Source of the DNA: Enterovibrio calviensis DSM 14347 | GTDB taxonomy: Bacteria; Pseudomonadota; Gammaproteobacteria; Enterobacterales; Vibrionaceae | DNA: 64,000 bases | Direction of reading: 5' to 3' | NCBI RefSeq assembly: GCF_000621165.1 | Contig: NZ_JHZA01000008.1 | Span: 248,001 to 312,000 of the forward strand | In this document: positions 1 to 8,202 of the stretch, one piece after another | Numbering within the stretch: the first letter of the stretch is position 1 | Layout of the letters: each line of letters starts with the position of its first letter | Translations under genes and position numbers: made by a program | The notes under the pieces: generated by a model | What the model was told of the DNA's origin: nothing | The model's input: only the letters and a program-made list of their open reading frames with translations | The model's database searches: none

Positions 1-78
1 TTCGTTGGAGAACGTCATTTTGATGATGCGTTTCTTTTTGATGAGTTGCTGGAGCGCGTTGAAAACACTATCGAATAG
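1..78 (+). CDS. C-terminal end of an unidentified protein (partial)
   Basis: Frame 1 is open from the first base and ends at a TAG at 76-78, giving 25 residues that finish ELLERVENTIE. The codon pattern looks coding and the stop is followed at once by a tandem repeat and a terminator, as expected for a gene end. The piece is too short and too ordinary (acidic, probably helical) to assign to a family. The rest of the gene lies outside the window. Confidence 0.5.
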   Translation, partial: FVGERHFDDAFLFDELLERVENTIE

Positions 79-90
79 CGTGGCTGAATA

Positions 91-146
91 GCAAGAAGCA
101 AGAAGCAAGAAGCAAGAAGCAAGAAGCAAGAAGCAAGAAGCGAGAA
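91..146. repeat. Heptanucleotide tandem repeat (gcaagaa x8)
   Basis: Seven perfect copies of gcaagaa run from 91 to 139 and an eighth copy with one change (gcgagaa) fills 140-146. The array starts 12 bases after the stop codon of the truncated gene and ends just before a terminator. A 7-bp unit outside a gene has no effect on reading frame, but it is a typical slippage-prone array. Confidence 0.95.
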
Positions 147-164
147 AATCGTGGTTCTGAAAGC

Positions 165-193
165 AAAAAAGCAAGCCATTTAGGCTTGCTTTT
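165..193. terminator. Bidirectional rho-independent terminator
   Basis: The arms gcaagcc (171-177) and ggcttgc (183-189) pair around a five-base loop, flanked by an A-run on the left and a T-run on the right, so the structure can end transcription on both strands. It separates the upstream plus-strand gene from the convergent FKBP gene. Confidence 0.85.
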
Positions 194-228
194 CTCTCAT
201 CACCCCAAAGGGCAAATCAACCGTGTAC

Positions 229-690
229 TTAGTGTACGTGGCCGTGTTCAATTTCTTCTTGAGTCGCGTCACGCACTTCACGTACCACGCCTTCAAAATG
301 CAGCACCAAGCCAGCGAGTGGGTGGTTACCATCAATGGTCACTTGGTCACCATCAATGTCTGCGATAGTGACTTGGATGTCACCTTGTGGGCCTTGAGCA
401 TTGAAGACCATACCGACTTCAATTTCTTCAACGCCTTGAAACACGCTTTTCTCAACAGTTTGGATCATACCGTCGTTGCGTGGGCCGTAAGCATCTTCAG
501 GTTGAACTACCGCGCTGAAGTCATCGCCTTCCGCTTTACCCGTTAACGCATTTTCCAAACCAGGAATAATATTGCCCGTGCCGTGCAGATACGCGAGTGG
601 TTCTTTCCCTTCTGAAGAATCAATCACTTGGCCTGATTCGTCTTTTACCGTGTAATCGATTTTTACGACTTTGTTATCTTCAATCATCAT
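229..690 (-). CDS. FKBP-type peptidyl-prolyl isomerase, SlyD-like
   Basis: A 153-residue SlyD/SlpA-type isomerase, which speeds proline cis-trans changes and acts as a cytoplasmic chaperone. The N-terminal half has the split FKBP domain (VKIDYTVKDESGQVIDSS, then PLAYLHGTGNIIPGLENAL), with the IF chaperone insert (residues ~70-125, EDAYGPRNDG onward) between FKBP strands. E. coli SlyD has a long His/Cys-rich nickel tail; here only HGHVH remains at the end, so the nickel-delivery function is doubtful. I chose the ATG at 690 (or the adjacent ATG at 687), because AAGGA lies 4-7 bases upstream; the longer open frame reaching 750 has no ribosome site. It is transcribed alone and ends at the terminator at 165-193. 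Confidence 0.9.
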   Translation of the reverse strand: MMIEDNKVVKIDYTVKDESGQVIDSSEGKEPLAYLHGTGNIIPGLENALTGKAEGDDFSAVVQPEDAYGPRNDGMIQTVEKSVFQGVEEIEVGMVFNAQGPQGDIQVTIADIDGDQVTIDGNHPLAGLVLHFEGVVREVRDATQEEIEHGHVH

Positions 691-897
691 GCCATCCTTT
701 GTCGGCAACGAATATATGCATCTGAAACTCTGACAGATACCGACTCCCATTTAGGCGGGACACTTTGACTCTAACACAGTGATAATGTCGCTAGGGTTTC
801 AGGCCCAAATCAATGGGATCGAATTGGAAAAAACGTGAACTTCGGCAAATCCAAAAACGGAATGGTTGCAACATTCCGTCTGTCTTTCGTCACCCAT

Positions 898-1635
898 CTA
901 GCGCCATAGTGATTTTAGAGGGTCATCTGGGCTAAATCGATGTGCGACTTGCGCCTGCAACAACTCCGCTGTCGCTAGAGCATCTACCAGTGCATTGTGG
1001 CCTTGATAGAAGGGCAAATTGTAGCGACGACGACTGTCTGCCAAACGGATTGATGTTAACGGACGACAGAAGAGGCGCGACCACAGTTTCTGTCTTGGTT
1101 TACGATGGAACCATGATTCTATTTCCAGTGTATCAATCACAGGGAACATCAACCCTTCACCCAGACGCTGCTTAATCGCCGTGTCGATGAACTCTCGCTC
1201 AATGCGACGATAGTGCACCACCACGATCTTGCCTTCCAGTGCAGCCAACACCTCTTCAAGAATACGACGTAAATCTGGCGCATCACTGATATCAGAGTGA
1301 GTGATACCATGAAACACCACAGACTCTTCATTCAAGGCTTTACGTGGCTTCACTATCCAGTGTTTGGCCTCTCGACAATGAATACGTGACAGCGTAAAAG
1401 GCACTAAACCGACACTGATGATTTCACTTTTCGTTGGATCGAGTCCCGTCGTCTCCAAATCTAACGCAACGAACTCCACTTCAGAAAGCGGCATCTCTCC
1501 GTTCGTATTCGTCACGTCATAAAAACGCTTTAACAAAGGGACTTTCGCTTTTTGTTTCAGCCGAGCAATCAGTGTGGGCCAATCTGGCCCAACATTGGCG
1601 TATCCGACTTTCTTAGGAGGTTCAAGATATAACAT
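898..1635 (-). CDS. DnaQ-family 3'-5' exonuclease (DEDDh)
   Basis: A 245-residue exonuclease of the DNA polymerase III epsilon/RNase T superfamily. After a ~50-residue N-terminal helical segment come ExoI (FVALDLETTG, D59 and E61), ExoII (region VVVHYRRIEREFI) and ExoIII (HNALVDALATAEL, with the H and D of a DEDDh enzyme), so the catalytic set is complete. It is downstream of, and almost certainly cotranscribed with, the DUF294/CBS gene: that gene's TAG stop overlaps this gene's AGGAGG ribosome site four bases before the ATG, indicating translational coupling. This exonuclease plus CBS/DUF294 pair recurs in marine gammaproteobacteria, usually near transporters. The substrate (DNA, RNA or a small nucleotide) cannot be read from sequence. 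Confidence 0.88.
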   Translation of the reverse strand: MLYLEPPKKVGYANVGPDWPTLIARLKQKAKVPLLKRFYDVTNTNGEMPLSEVEFVALDLETTGLDPTKSEIISVGLVPFTLSRIHCREAKHWIVKPRKALNEESVVFHGITHSDISDAPDLRRILEEVLAALEGKIVVVHYRRIEREFIDTAIKQRLGEGLMFPVIDTLEIESWFHRKPRQKLWSRLFCRPLTSIRLADSRRRYNLPFYQGHNALVDALATAELLQAQVAHRFSPDDPLKSLWR

Positions 1636-1643
1636 GATGCCTC

Positions 1644-3527
1644 CTAATTGCTGCGGTTCGGCTGATAACGATACTTCAAGAACTTCTGCGCATTGCTCAA
1701 GATCTCAAAAGCATCTTTCAAGTTTCGGCGTTCGAATTCAGACAAATTATCCGGCTCGATGTTGTTGTCAGGCTCAGTTTCAGTGTCAACGTCCAACGCT
1801 TGGTGACGGATACGCACGGTGGAGATGAACTCCATCGCATCACGCAAATCTTCACCTCGCCCTTTCGGCAAAATACCCGCTTCGATAATGTCATCAAGGC
1901 GCTCAAACGAATTTTGAGAACGTGAATCGACAGCCAGCGCATGCACACGAATAAGATCCGCTAAAGGTGCGGTGCCACGACGTTTCAAGTTCATCGAGTT
2001 CTTGTGGCGACCGTCTTGTTCCATCACAAAGTTCTTGAAAAAGCCTAGCGGCGGCGTGCGGTTCAGTGCGTTTCTCGCCATGCAGGCCAAGAAGCGATTG
2101 TTACGGCGAGCGCGGCGTCCGATAAAGGCTTTAAGCGTTTCCGCCCAATTGGTTGCGCCATGCACACCGTCAAGGTCAAAGAAAATACTGCTGTTGAGCA
2201 GTGATTTCGGATTCGGCTGGTCAATCCAATCGGCAAAGCAGGCCTCCCATTCGGTGCGCGTTTTACGCCACTCTGGGTTGGTCGCCATGATGTTACCGGT
2301 ACAATAGCTGTAACCACAGCGCGCAAGGCCATCACTCACAAACTTCGCCAAGTTGGCAAAATATTCGTCATGCTCTTTCGGATCGAACTTGTCGTCCAAG
2401 ATCATGGCGTTGTCTTGATCGGTCACGATCAGCTGCTCGTCACGAGCCATAGAACCCAATGCCAAGAAGCAATAAGGCACTGGCGGTGGCCCAAATTCTT
2501 CTTCGCCCAGCTCAAGTAAACGTTGTTTGAAGCTGCGGCCAATCACTGCCATCGCAGAGCCAATCATGTGGGAGTTGGCATCTTCAGAGACCATGCGTGA
2601 GAAGCACGCAGGCACGCCTTTGGCAATGACTTCGAGATCATCAACCGATTGCTGACGATAGATGCTGCTCACGATAACAAGGCTGCTTTGCGATTCGTAT
2701 CGAACAATATCAGACAGCGCGATAACACCCACTGGCTTCTGATGACGAAGGATCGGCAAGTGATGCAGATTATTTCTCAGCATCGTCAGCATGGCCTCAA
2801 ACACGTAAGCGTTGTGATCGAGGGTAATCAATTGTGGCGTCAGTATCTCGGAGACAGGGGTTTCATAGGGCAAACCCAAAGCAATCACGCGGGAACGTAA
2901 ATCACGATCGGTAATAATCCCCACCGTTCTCGTGGTCTCTTGGTTGTCTTCATCCACCTCGGTGGTCATCACCAACAAGGAAGACACCCCTTCTTCGGTC
3001 ATGATCTGAGCGGCTTGCTGAATGGTGGCTTCGCGCTCGACGGTCACAGGGTCGCGAATAATTAGCGAGCTGACTTTAGAGGTGGTGAGATCGTTGCTAT
3101 CGTTATGACTTTCAACCGCTTGACGCAGGCGCGTTGTATCTTCGGTTTCCATGAAATCAGAAAACACTTCGAAACGTTCAAAAAGATCGTCAAACACTGC
3201 CGCAGGAATGAAATACACCAAGCTGTCTTCAATCGCTTTGGCGGCATAACGAACACGGCGGTTCATCAATAGGCCCCATTGCCCGAAGATCCCGCCTTCA
3301 GACAAACGGTTAAACAGCTCACCGTTTCGGCGGTATATTTCTAATACGCCACTTCGCACCACACACAAATCATTGATGGGCACGCCGTATTCGTACAATT
3401 GTGTTTCTGCACGGAAATAGGAGATTTCGACCTGCTTTGCAACGTCGTCGACAACCTCTTCTGGCAATGCATCAAAAGGGGGGTGTTGCTTGAGAAACGC
3501 TGCGATTTCGATTTGTTCCGCTTCCAT
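1644..3527 (-). CDS. cNMP-binding / CBS / DUF294 nucleotidyltransferase-like protein
   Basis: A 627-residue soluble signalling protein. In order: a cyclic-nucleotide-binding fold (residues ~10-130, YEYGVPINDLCVVRSGVLEI), a pair of CBS domains (~155-280, with GIITDRDLR and GVIALSDIVR), a DUF294 nucleotidyltransferase-like domain (~315-450, with LGSMARDEQ followed by DQDNAMI, matching the G-S...D-x-D pattern of that fold) and a helical DUF294 C-terminal domain (~480-615). CBS and cNMP domains normally sense adenine nucleotides, so it may regulate the neighbouring exonuclease or transporters according to energy state; that is inference. The ribosome site is weak. Its stop overlaps the SD of the exonuclease gene, so the two are an operon. 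Confidence 0.88.
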   Translation of the reverse strand: MEAEQIEIAAFLKQHPPFDALPEEVVDDVAKQVEISYFRAETQLYEYGVPINDLCVVRSGVLEIYRRNGELFNRLSEGGIFGQWGLLMNRRVRYAAKAIEDSLVYFIPAAVFDDLFERFEVFSDFMETEDTTRLRQAVESHNDSNDLTTSKVSSLIIRDPVTVEREATIQQAAQIMTEEGVSSLLVMTTEVDEDNQETTRTVGIITDRDLRSRVIALGLPYETPVSEILTPQLITLDHNAYVFEAMLTMLRNNLHHLPILRHQKPVGVIALSDIVRYESQSSLVIVSSIYRQQSVDDLEVIAKGVPACFSRMVSEDANSHMIGSAMAVIGRSFKQRLLELGEEEFGPPPVPYCFLALGSMARDEQLIVTDQDNAMILDDKFDPKEHDEYFANLAKFVSDGLARCGYSYCTGNIMATNPEWRKTRTEWEACFADWIDQPNPKSLLNSSIFFDLDGVHGATNWAETLKAFIGRRARRNNRFLACMARNALNRTPPLGFFKNFVMEQDGRHKNSMNLKRRGTAPLADLIRVHALAVDSRSQNSFERLDDIIEAGILPKGRGEDLRDAMEFISTVRIRHQALDVDTETEPDNNIEPDNLSEFERRNLKDAFEILSNAQKFLKYRYQPNRSN

Positions 3528-3655
3528 TAATTCTCAATCTCTTGGGAGCCATCTTGGCTCACTCTTAACCAGACGAAACAGGGCAGACTCACCCCCACGC
3601 AACCATTCACGTTGCGCGGGAACAAACCTGCCCCATTACTTACACCTGATTGCGT

Positions 3656-5290
3656 TTAACCGCGGGGTTCAGACATCAATCCCTTGATTAGCGACACACA
3701 GGCAACTAACAAAACAATGGTGAACGGGAAGCCCGTAGATACCGCCATCGCCTGCAAGGCAACCAAACCGCCACCCAGCAGAAGAACAACGGCAACCAAG
3801 CCTTCAAACGTACACCAGAACACGCGCTGAGGCATCGGCGCGTCAACTTTACCGCCCGCTGAAATGGTATCAATCACTAGCGAGCCAGAATCTGATGAGG
3901 TAACAAAAAACACAACCACCAGAATAATACCAATAAACGAGGTCACTTGTGCCAAAGGCAATGCATCTAGCATGGTGAACAACTGAAGTGGTAGTGCCGA
4001 TTCCGTGACTGCCATATAGCCGTCGTTAACCACTTGGCTAATGGCTGTTCCGCCAAATGCCGTCATCCAAAGGACACATGCGGCTGATGGAATGAGCAAC
4101 ACACAAATGATGAATTCACGAACCGTACGACCACGCGAAACACGCGCGATAAACATACCGACAAATGGTGACCATGAAATCCACCATGCCCAATAGAACG
4201 CAGTCCAACCTTGGGAGAAGTTGGCATCTTCTCGCCCAAACGGCATCGAAAGTGCTGGGAGGTGTTCAATGTAAGAGACCATGTTACCGAAGAAACCGGT
4301 CACAATCGCAAGGGTCGGCCCCATGATAATCACAAATACCAGCAACGCCATCGCCAACATCATGTTGATCTCAGACAACCGCTTCACACCGGCATCCAGA
4401 CCTGCGGCGACCGAAATCAGTGCCAAACCGGTAATGAGCGTGACCAAAATAATCTCGGTCGTGGTTCCCAGCGGAATACCAAACAAATAGTTCAAGCCCG
4501 CTGCGGCTTGCGAAGCACCAAACCCTAGCGAGGTCGCCAAACCAAATAAGGTGGCAACGACCGCCAAAATATCAATGATATGACCCGTCCAACCCCAAAC
4601 ACGCTCACCGAAAAGTGGGTAAAACACAGAACGCATGGTGAGCGGCAAGCCTTTGTTGAACGAGAACAGCGCCAAGCCTAGTGCCAAAATGGCGTAGATT
4701 GCCCAAGGGTGAAGACCCCAATGATAGATAGTGGCGGCCATGGCCAAATCTGCAGCGGCGGCAGCATCACCGGCGGCTGCACCTAATGGCGCCCAGTCTG
4801 TTCTCACCCCGTTTTCAACGGATGTGCCGCCGAATGAGGATGCATAGTGGGATAGCGGTTCAGATACGCCATAGAACATCAAACCGATGCCCATACCTGC
4901 GGCGAACAGCATCGAGAACCAACCGGGATAGCTGTAATCAGGCTTTGCTTCTGTCCCGCCAAGACGCACTTTACCTAATGGACTAACAATCAAAAACAGA
5001 CAGACAACGACAAAAATGTCGCCCGCGGTCAGAAAAAACCAATCAAGGTTTGAGGTTAACCAACCACGAATATCGCCAAATACAGGCGCAACGTCTTTTT
5101 GGAAAGCGAGAGTGACAAAGACAAACAGCGCGATAGAAAGACCTGATATAAGGAATACGCGGTTATGAATGTCTAGCCCGAGTGGGCCAATTTTTAGTGC
5201 TATGTTGTCTTGACCCACCTGATAGTCGGTGTCGATGGGACTCACCTCACCGTCAGGCTTCATTAACTCTTCATGACTTTTATCGCTCAC
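3656..5290 (-). CDS. BCCT-family betaine/carnitine/choline transporter, copy 1
   Basis: A 544-residue inner-membrane carrier with about 12 transmembrane segments. The family's substrate-site aromatic box is intact: HWGLHPWAIYA (equivalent to W189, W194, Y197 of BetP) and AFYWAWWISWSPFVG (signature segment with W373, W374 and W377 equivalents). The N-terminal tail is short and lacks the long osmosensing extension of BetP; the C-terminal tail is also very short. Start is the GTG at 5290, preceded by GGAG at six bases. It is a close paralogue of the next BCCT gene, with matching start codon type, N-terminus (MSDKSH.ELM.PDG) and C-terminus (GLMSEPR). Probable substrate: glycine betaine or a related quaternary amine, consistent with the GbcAB-like genes at 22-24.6 kb. 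Confidence 0.93.
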   Translation of the reverse strand: MSDKSHEELMKPDGEVSPIDTDYQVGQDNIALKIGPLGLDIHNRVFLISGLSIALFVFVTLAFQKDVAPVFGDIRGWLTSNLDWFFLTAGDIFVVVCLFLIVSPLGKVRLGGTEAKPDYSYPGWFSMLFAAGMGIGLMFYGVSEPLSHYASSFGGTSVENGVRTDWAPLGAAAGDAAAAADLAMAATIYHWGLHPWAIYAILALGLALFSFNKGLPLTMRSVFYPLFGERVWGWTGHIIDILAVVATLFGLATSLGFGASQAAAGLNYLFGIPLGTTTEIILVTLITGLALISVAAGLDAGVKRLSEINMMLAMALLVFVIIMGPTLAIVTGFFGNMVSYIEHLPALSMPFGREDANFSQGWTAFYWAWWISWSPFVGMFIARVSRGRTVREFIICVLLIPSAACVLWMTAFGGTAISQVVNDGYMAVTESALPLQLFTMLDALPLAQVTSFIGIILVVVFFVTSSDSGSLVIDTISAGGKVDAPMPQRVFWCTFEGLVAVVLLLGGGLVALQAMAVSTGFPFTIVLLVACVSLIKGLMSEPRG

Positions 5291-5772
5291 AGTAAACTCC
5301 TTTGTCCGTTTTGCGAGTTATACAGTCAATGACGTTGAATATGCTTGGGAGGAATCCCAAAGAGACATCTGTTGATGTCAGGCATATTGAACGCTCACTG
5401 GCAGACCGAAGACTCTAACATACCCTTAGTGTTCAATGCTTAAATGCGGCGTGCGTTAATGAGAAAAATCTCGCCACCTGCTGCATTTACAGTCAATCCA
5501 AACGGTAAATGCACCAACAAGTGACATTTCGCGCCACTAACAAGCATAGAACCCTAAACAATGAATACGCGTGTCTAACCAATGATATTGTTATCCGCTC
5601 GTCGCATTGGCGTGTTATGCAAATGCGTCTCTGAGGATCGTAATTCAGTCAATGTGTCACTTTGAGTTCAAAACAAACAAGGCAGAAGAGGTTGCCGTTT
5701 GCCCACTGTGAAGCGGTGTCGCGATACCTGACGAATCTGAAATGCTGCCATCCAAATTGTTCAGGTATCGAT
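5291..5772. other. Intergenic region between the two BCCT genes
   Basis: About 480 bases without a plausible gene. It must hold the promoter of BCCT copy 1 (minus strand, right-hand part nearest 5291). I see no strong palindrome apart from the terminator that closes it on the right, and no leftover pieces of a third BCCT copy. Confidence 0.6.
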
Positions 5773-5806
5773 AAAAAAATCCGGACGCTATCGTCCGGAT
5801 TTTTTT
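5773..5806. terminator. Bidirectional terminator after BCCT copy 2
   Basis: Perfect arms ccggacg (5781-5787) and cgtccgg (5792-5798), extended by A-T pairs, with a ctat loop and runs of seven A and seven T on the two sides. Reading on the minus strand it ends the BCCT copy 2 transcript 15 bases after its stop, so the two transporters are probably separate transcription units. Confidence 0.93.
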
Positions 5807-5821
5807 GATGTTACGAATGGT

Positions 5822-7453
5822 CTACGAACGAGGCTCTGACATCAGTCCCTTCACCAAGGAGAAGGCACAAAGCAGAAGAACGATACCGAACGGTAGACCC
5901 GTCGACACCACCATTGCTTGGAGCGCAGAAAGACCGCCACCCAGCAACAGAGAAATCGCAACCAAACCAACGAACGAACACCAGAAGATGCGCTGTGGTA
6001 CTGGAGAGTCCACTTTACCACCCGCAGAAATGGTGTCGATAACCAGTGAACCTGAGTCTGACGATGTTACAAAGAACACCACAACCAGAATAATACCGAT
6101 CAACGACGTCACGCTGGCTAACGGCAAGCCGTCCAACATAGCAAATAGCTGCAATGGCAATTCTGCATCCACCACGGCACGGTAACCATCTTGAACTTGT
6201 TCAATAGCGGTTGTACCGAATGCTGTCATCCACATCACACACACTGATGTTGGAATGATCAATACGCAGATGATGAATTCACGCACGGTACGACCACGAG
6301 AAACGCGAGCGATAAACATGCCAACGAATGGAGACCAAGACATCCACCACGCCCAGTAGAACGCAGTCCAACCTTGAGAGTAGTTAGCATCTTCACGACC
6401 AAATGGCATTGACAGTGCAGGCAAGTTTTCGAAATACGCGCCCATGTTTGACACTAGGCTGCTGAAAATAGAAAGCGTTGGGCCTACTGCGATAACAAAC
6501 ACCATAAGCAAGGTTGCCATCAGCATGTTGAACTCAGACAGACGCTTCACGCCCGCATCAAGACCTGCAACCACTGAACTCAGCGCCAGACCTGTGATAC
6601 CAATGATCAGCACGATCTGCGTTGGCGTGCCATTAGGAATGCCAAACAGATAGTTAAGACCCGCAGCCGCTTGTGAGGCACCAAAGCCCAACGACGTTGC
6701 TAGACCAAACAAGGTCGCTACCACTGCCGTGATATCAATGATGTGGCCCGGCCAACCCCAAATACGCTCGCCAAAAATCGGGTAGAACACTGAACGCATG
6801 GTCAGTGGCAAGCCTTTGTTGAACGAGAACAATGCCAGGGACAGAGCAAGCAGCGCATAGATAGCCCAAGGGTGAAGACCCCAGTGGTAAATCGTTGCTG
6901 CCATACCAAGATCTTTTGCTGCTTCAGCGTTACCCAACGCACCACCTAGTGGCGCCCAGTCGGTACGCATACCGTTGGCTTCAACAATGCCGCCAAACGA
7001 AGCAGAGTAATGAGACAGAGGCTCAGACACACCGTAGAACATCAAGCCGATACCCATACCTGCTGCAAACAGCATTGAGAACCAACCGACATAGGTGTAA
7101 TCCGGTTTCGCTTCCGTACCACCGAGACGTACCTTACCAAGGGGACTAACAACAAGGATCAGACACAAGATAACGAATACGTTACCTGCACCGATGAAGA
7201 ACCAATCCATTTGTGACGTCAGTGTGTTTCTCATCTCACTAAAAACGGGACCGACAGATTGTCGAAAGAGAAGAGTGACAGCGACGAAGAGCGCTATCAT
7301 TGAACCAGAAATAACAAATACGCGGTTGTGAATATCTAAACCAAAAGGTCCAATCTTCACTGCAATGTTATCTTGACCGACTTGATAATCCGTATCAATC
7401 GGGGTCACTGCACCATCCGGTGACATCAATTCATCGTGACTTTTATCACTCAC
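5822..7453 (-). CDS. BCCT-family betaine/carnitine/choline transporter, copy 2
   Basis: A 543-residue BCCT carrier, the tandem paralogue of copy 1. It keeps the same aromatic substrate box (HWGLHPWAIYA and AFYWAWWMSWSPFVG) and the arginine-rich signature loop FIARVSRGRTVREFI. The first periplasmic loop and the region after TM7 differ most from copy 1 (for example IFSSLVSNMGAYFENL against IVTGFFGNMVSYIEHL), so the copies may differ in affinity or regulation rather than in basic substrate type. Start is GTG at 7453 with GGAG eight bases upstream, mirroring copy 1. Its 5' end faces a BLUF photoreceptor gene across 239 bases. Confidence 0.93.
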   Translation of the reverse strand: MSDKSHDELMSPDGAVTPIDTDYQVGQDNIAVKIGPFGLDIHNRVFVISGSMIALFVAVTLLFRQSVGPVFSEMRNTLTSQMDWFFIGAGNVFVILCLILVVSPLGKVRLGGTEAKPDYTYVGWFSMLFAAGMGIGLMFYGVSEPLSHYSASFGGIVEANGMRTDWAPLGGALGNAEAAKDLGMAATIYHWGLHPWAIYALLALSLALFSFNKGLPLTMRSVFYPIFGERIWGWPGHIIDITAVVATLFGLATSLGFGASQAAAGLNYLFGIPNGTPTQIVLIIGITGLALSSVVAGLDAGVKRLSEFNMLMATLLMVFVIAVGPTLSIFSSLVSNMGAYFENLPALSMPFGREDANYSQGWTAFYWAWWMSWSPFVGMFIARVSRGRTVREFIICVLIIPTSVCVMWMTAFGTTAIEQVQDGYRAVVDAELPLQLFAMLDGLPLASVTSLIGIILVVVFFVTSSDSGSLVIDTISAGGKVDSPVPQRIFWCSFVGLVAISLLLGGGLSALQAMVVSTGLPFGIVLLLCAFSLVKGLMSEPRS

Positions 7454-7692
7454 AACGATAACTCCATTTAAAAATAAAAAACAAAAAGCACTAAAGTGTT
7501 GTGCTTCAAAATAACCACAAAATATCCACCGGAAGAACCCAGCAGTAAAGTGAAATAATATGATGGTGACAATCGAAAATATTTCACAAAAGCTTGTGCT
7601 AAACTTTTTTGAAATACTTGTCTAGAAAGACACCCAAACTAGAAACAACGAATTAACAATATGACGACACAACATCAATAAAAGGTTTCTAC

Positions 7693-8085
7693 ATGTTGAT
7701 TGCTATTGTTTACACGAGCGAATCACTCTTTGACTTTGATATGGAAACACTCAAAGCCTTGATGGTTCAAAGCCGAGTTAACAACACAAAGCACGGTATT
7801 ACCGGTCTTCTTCTCTATCGCGAGCGTGAATTTATCCAAGTGCTCGAAGGTGAAGAAGAGGACGTAAACAGTGCTTATCAACACATCAAGAATGACTTCA
7901 GGCACAAACGTGTCGAAGCCATCTTCAAAGAGCCTATCGAGCGTCGCTATTTTCCCAATTGGTCAATGGGATTATGCCGCGCTGAAAAATCAGCAACGCT
8001 TAGAGACAGACCGTTATCAGACCTCAAATACGATAAAATCTCAGTTTACAAATTGCTGCATGAGTTCAAGCGAGGGGACATGTAA
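7693..8085 (+). CDS. Stand-alone BLUF blue-light sensor
   Basis: A 130-residue protein made of a single BLUF domain, which binds FAD and changes its hydrogen-bond network in blue light. All key positions are present and match AppA numbering with a constant offset of 14: Y7 (Y21), N31 (N45), Q49 in FIQVLEG (Q63) and W90 in PNWSMG (W104). Beyond ~residue 95 only a short helical cap follows, with no EAL, GGDEF or cyclase partner, so it must signal by protein-protein contact. The ATG follows AAAGG at seven bases. It is divergent from BCCT copy 2 and probably monocistronic. The partner is unknown; stand-alone BLUF proteins elsewhere act on regulators of motility or gene expression. Confidence 0.93.
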   Translation: MLIAIVYTSESLFDFDMETLKALMVQSRVNNTKHGITGLLLYREREFIQVLEGEEEDVNSAYQHIKNDFRHKRVEAIFKEPIERRYFPNWSMGLCRAEKSATLRDRPLSDLKYDKISVYKLLHEFKRGDM

Positions 8086-8141
8086 CGTCACCCCTCTCCA
8101 CAACTCACTCTGCATTTTGTTTCTTCACTACTCACCAATGG

Positions 8142-8167
8142 ATAACGCCAACTTTCGCTGGCGTTAT
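8142..8167. terminator. Hairpin between BLUF gene and convergent symporter
   Basis: Arms ataacgcca (8142-8150) and tggcgttat (8159-8167) form a perfect nine-base stem with an eight-base loop between two convergent genes. There is no clear T-run on either side, so terminator function is likely by position rather than by sequence. Confidence 0.45.
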
Positions 8168-8202
8168 CTATGCCAATGCTTACTGGTCATTCGTGACCAT
8201 GT

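Noticed and set aside
3541-3620. Terminator downstream of BCCT copy 1
   Set aside because: Small inverted pairs (gagcc/ggctc and cgcaac/gttgcg) exist, but they are short, have no T-run and lie between same-strand genes, so I do not list them.
5291-5772. Relic of a third BCCT copy between the two transporters
   Set aside because: No frame in this stretch resembles BCCT sequence.
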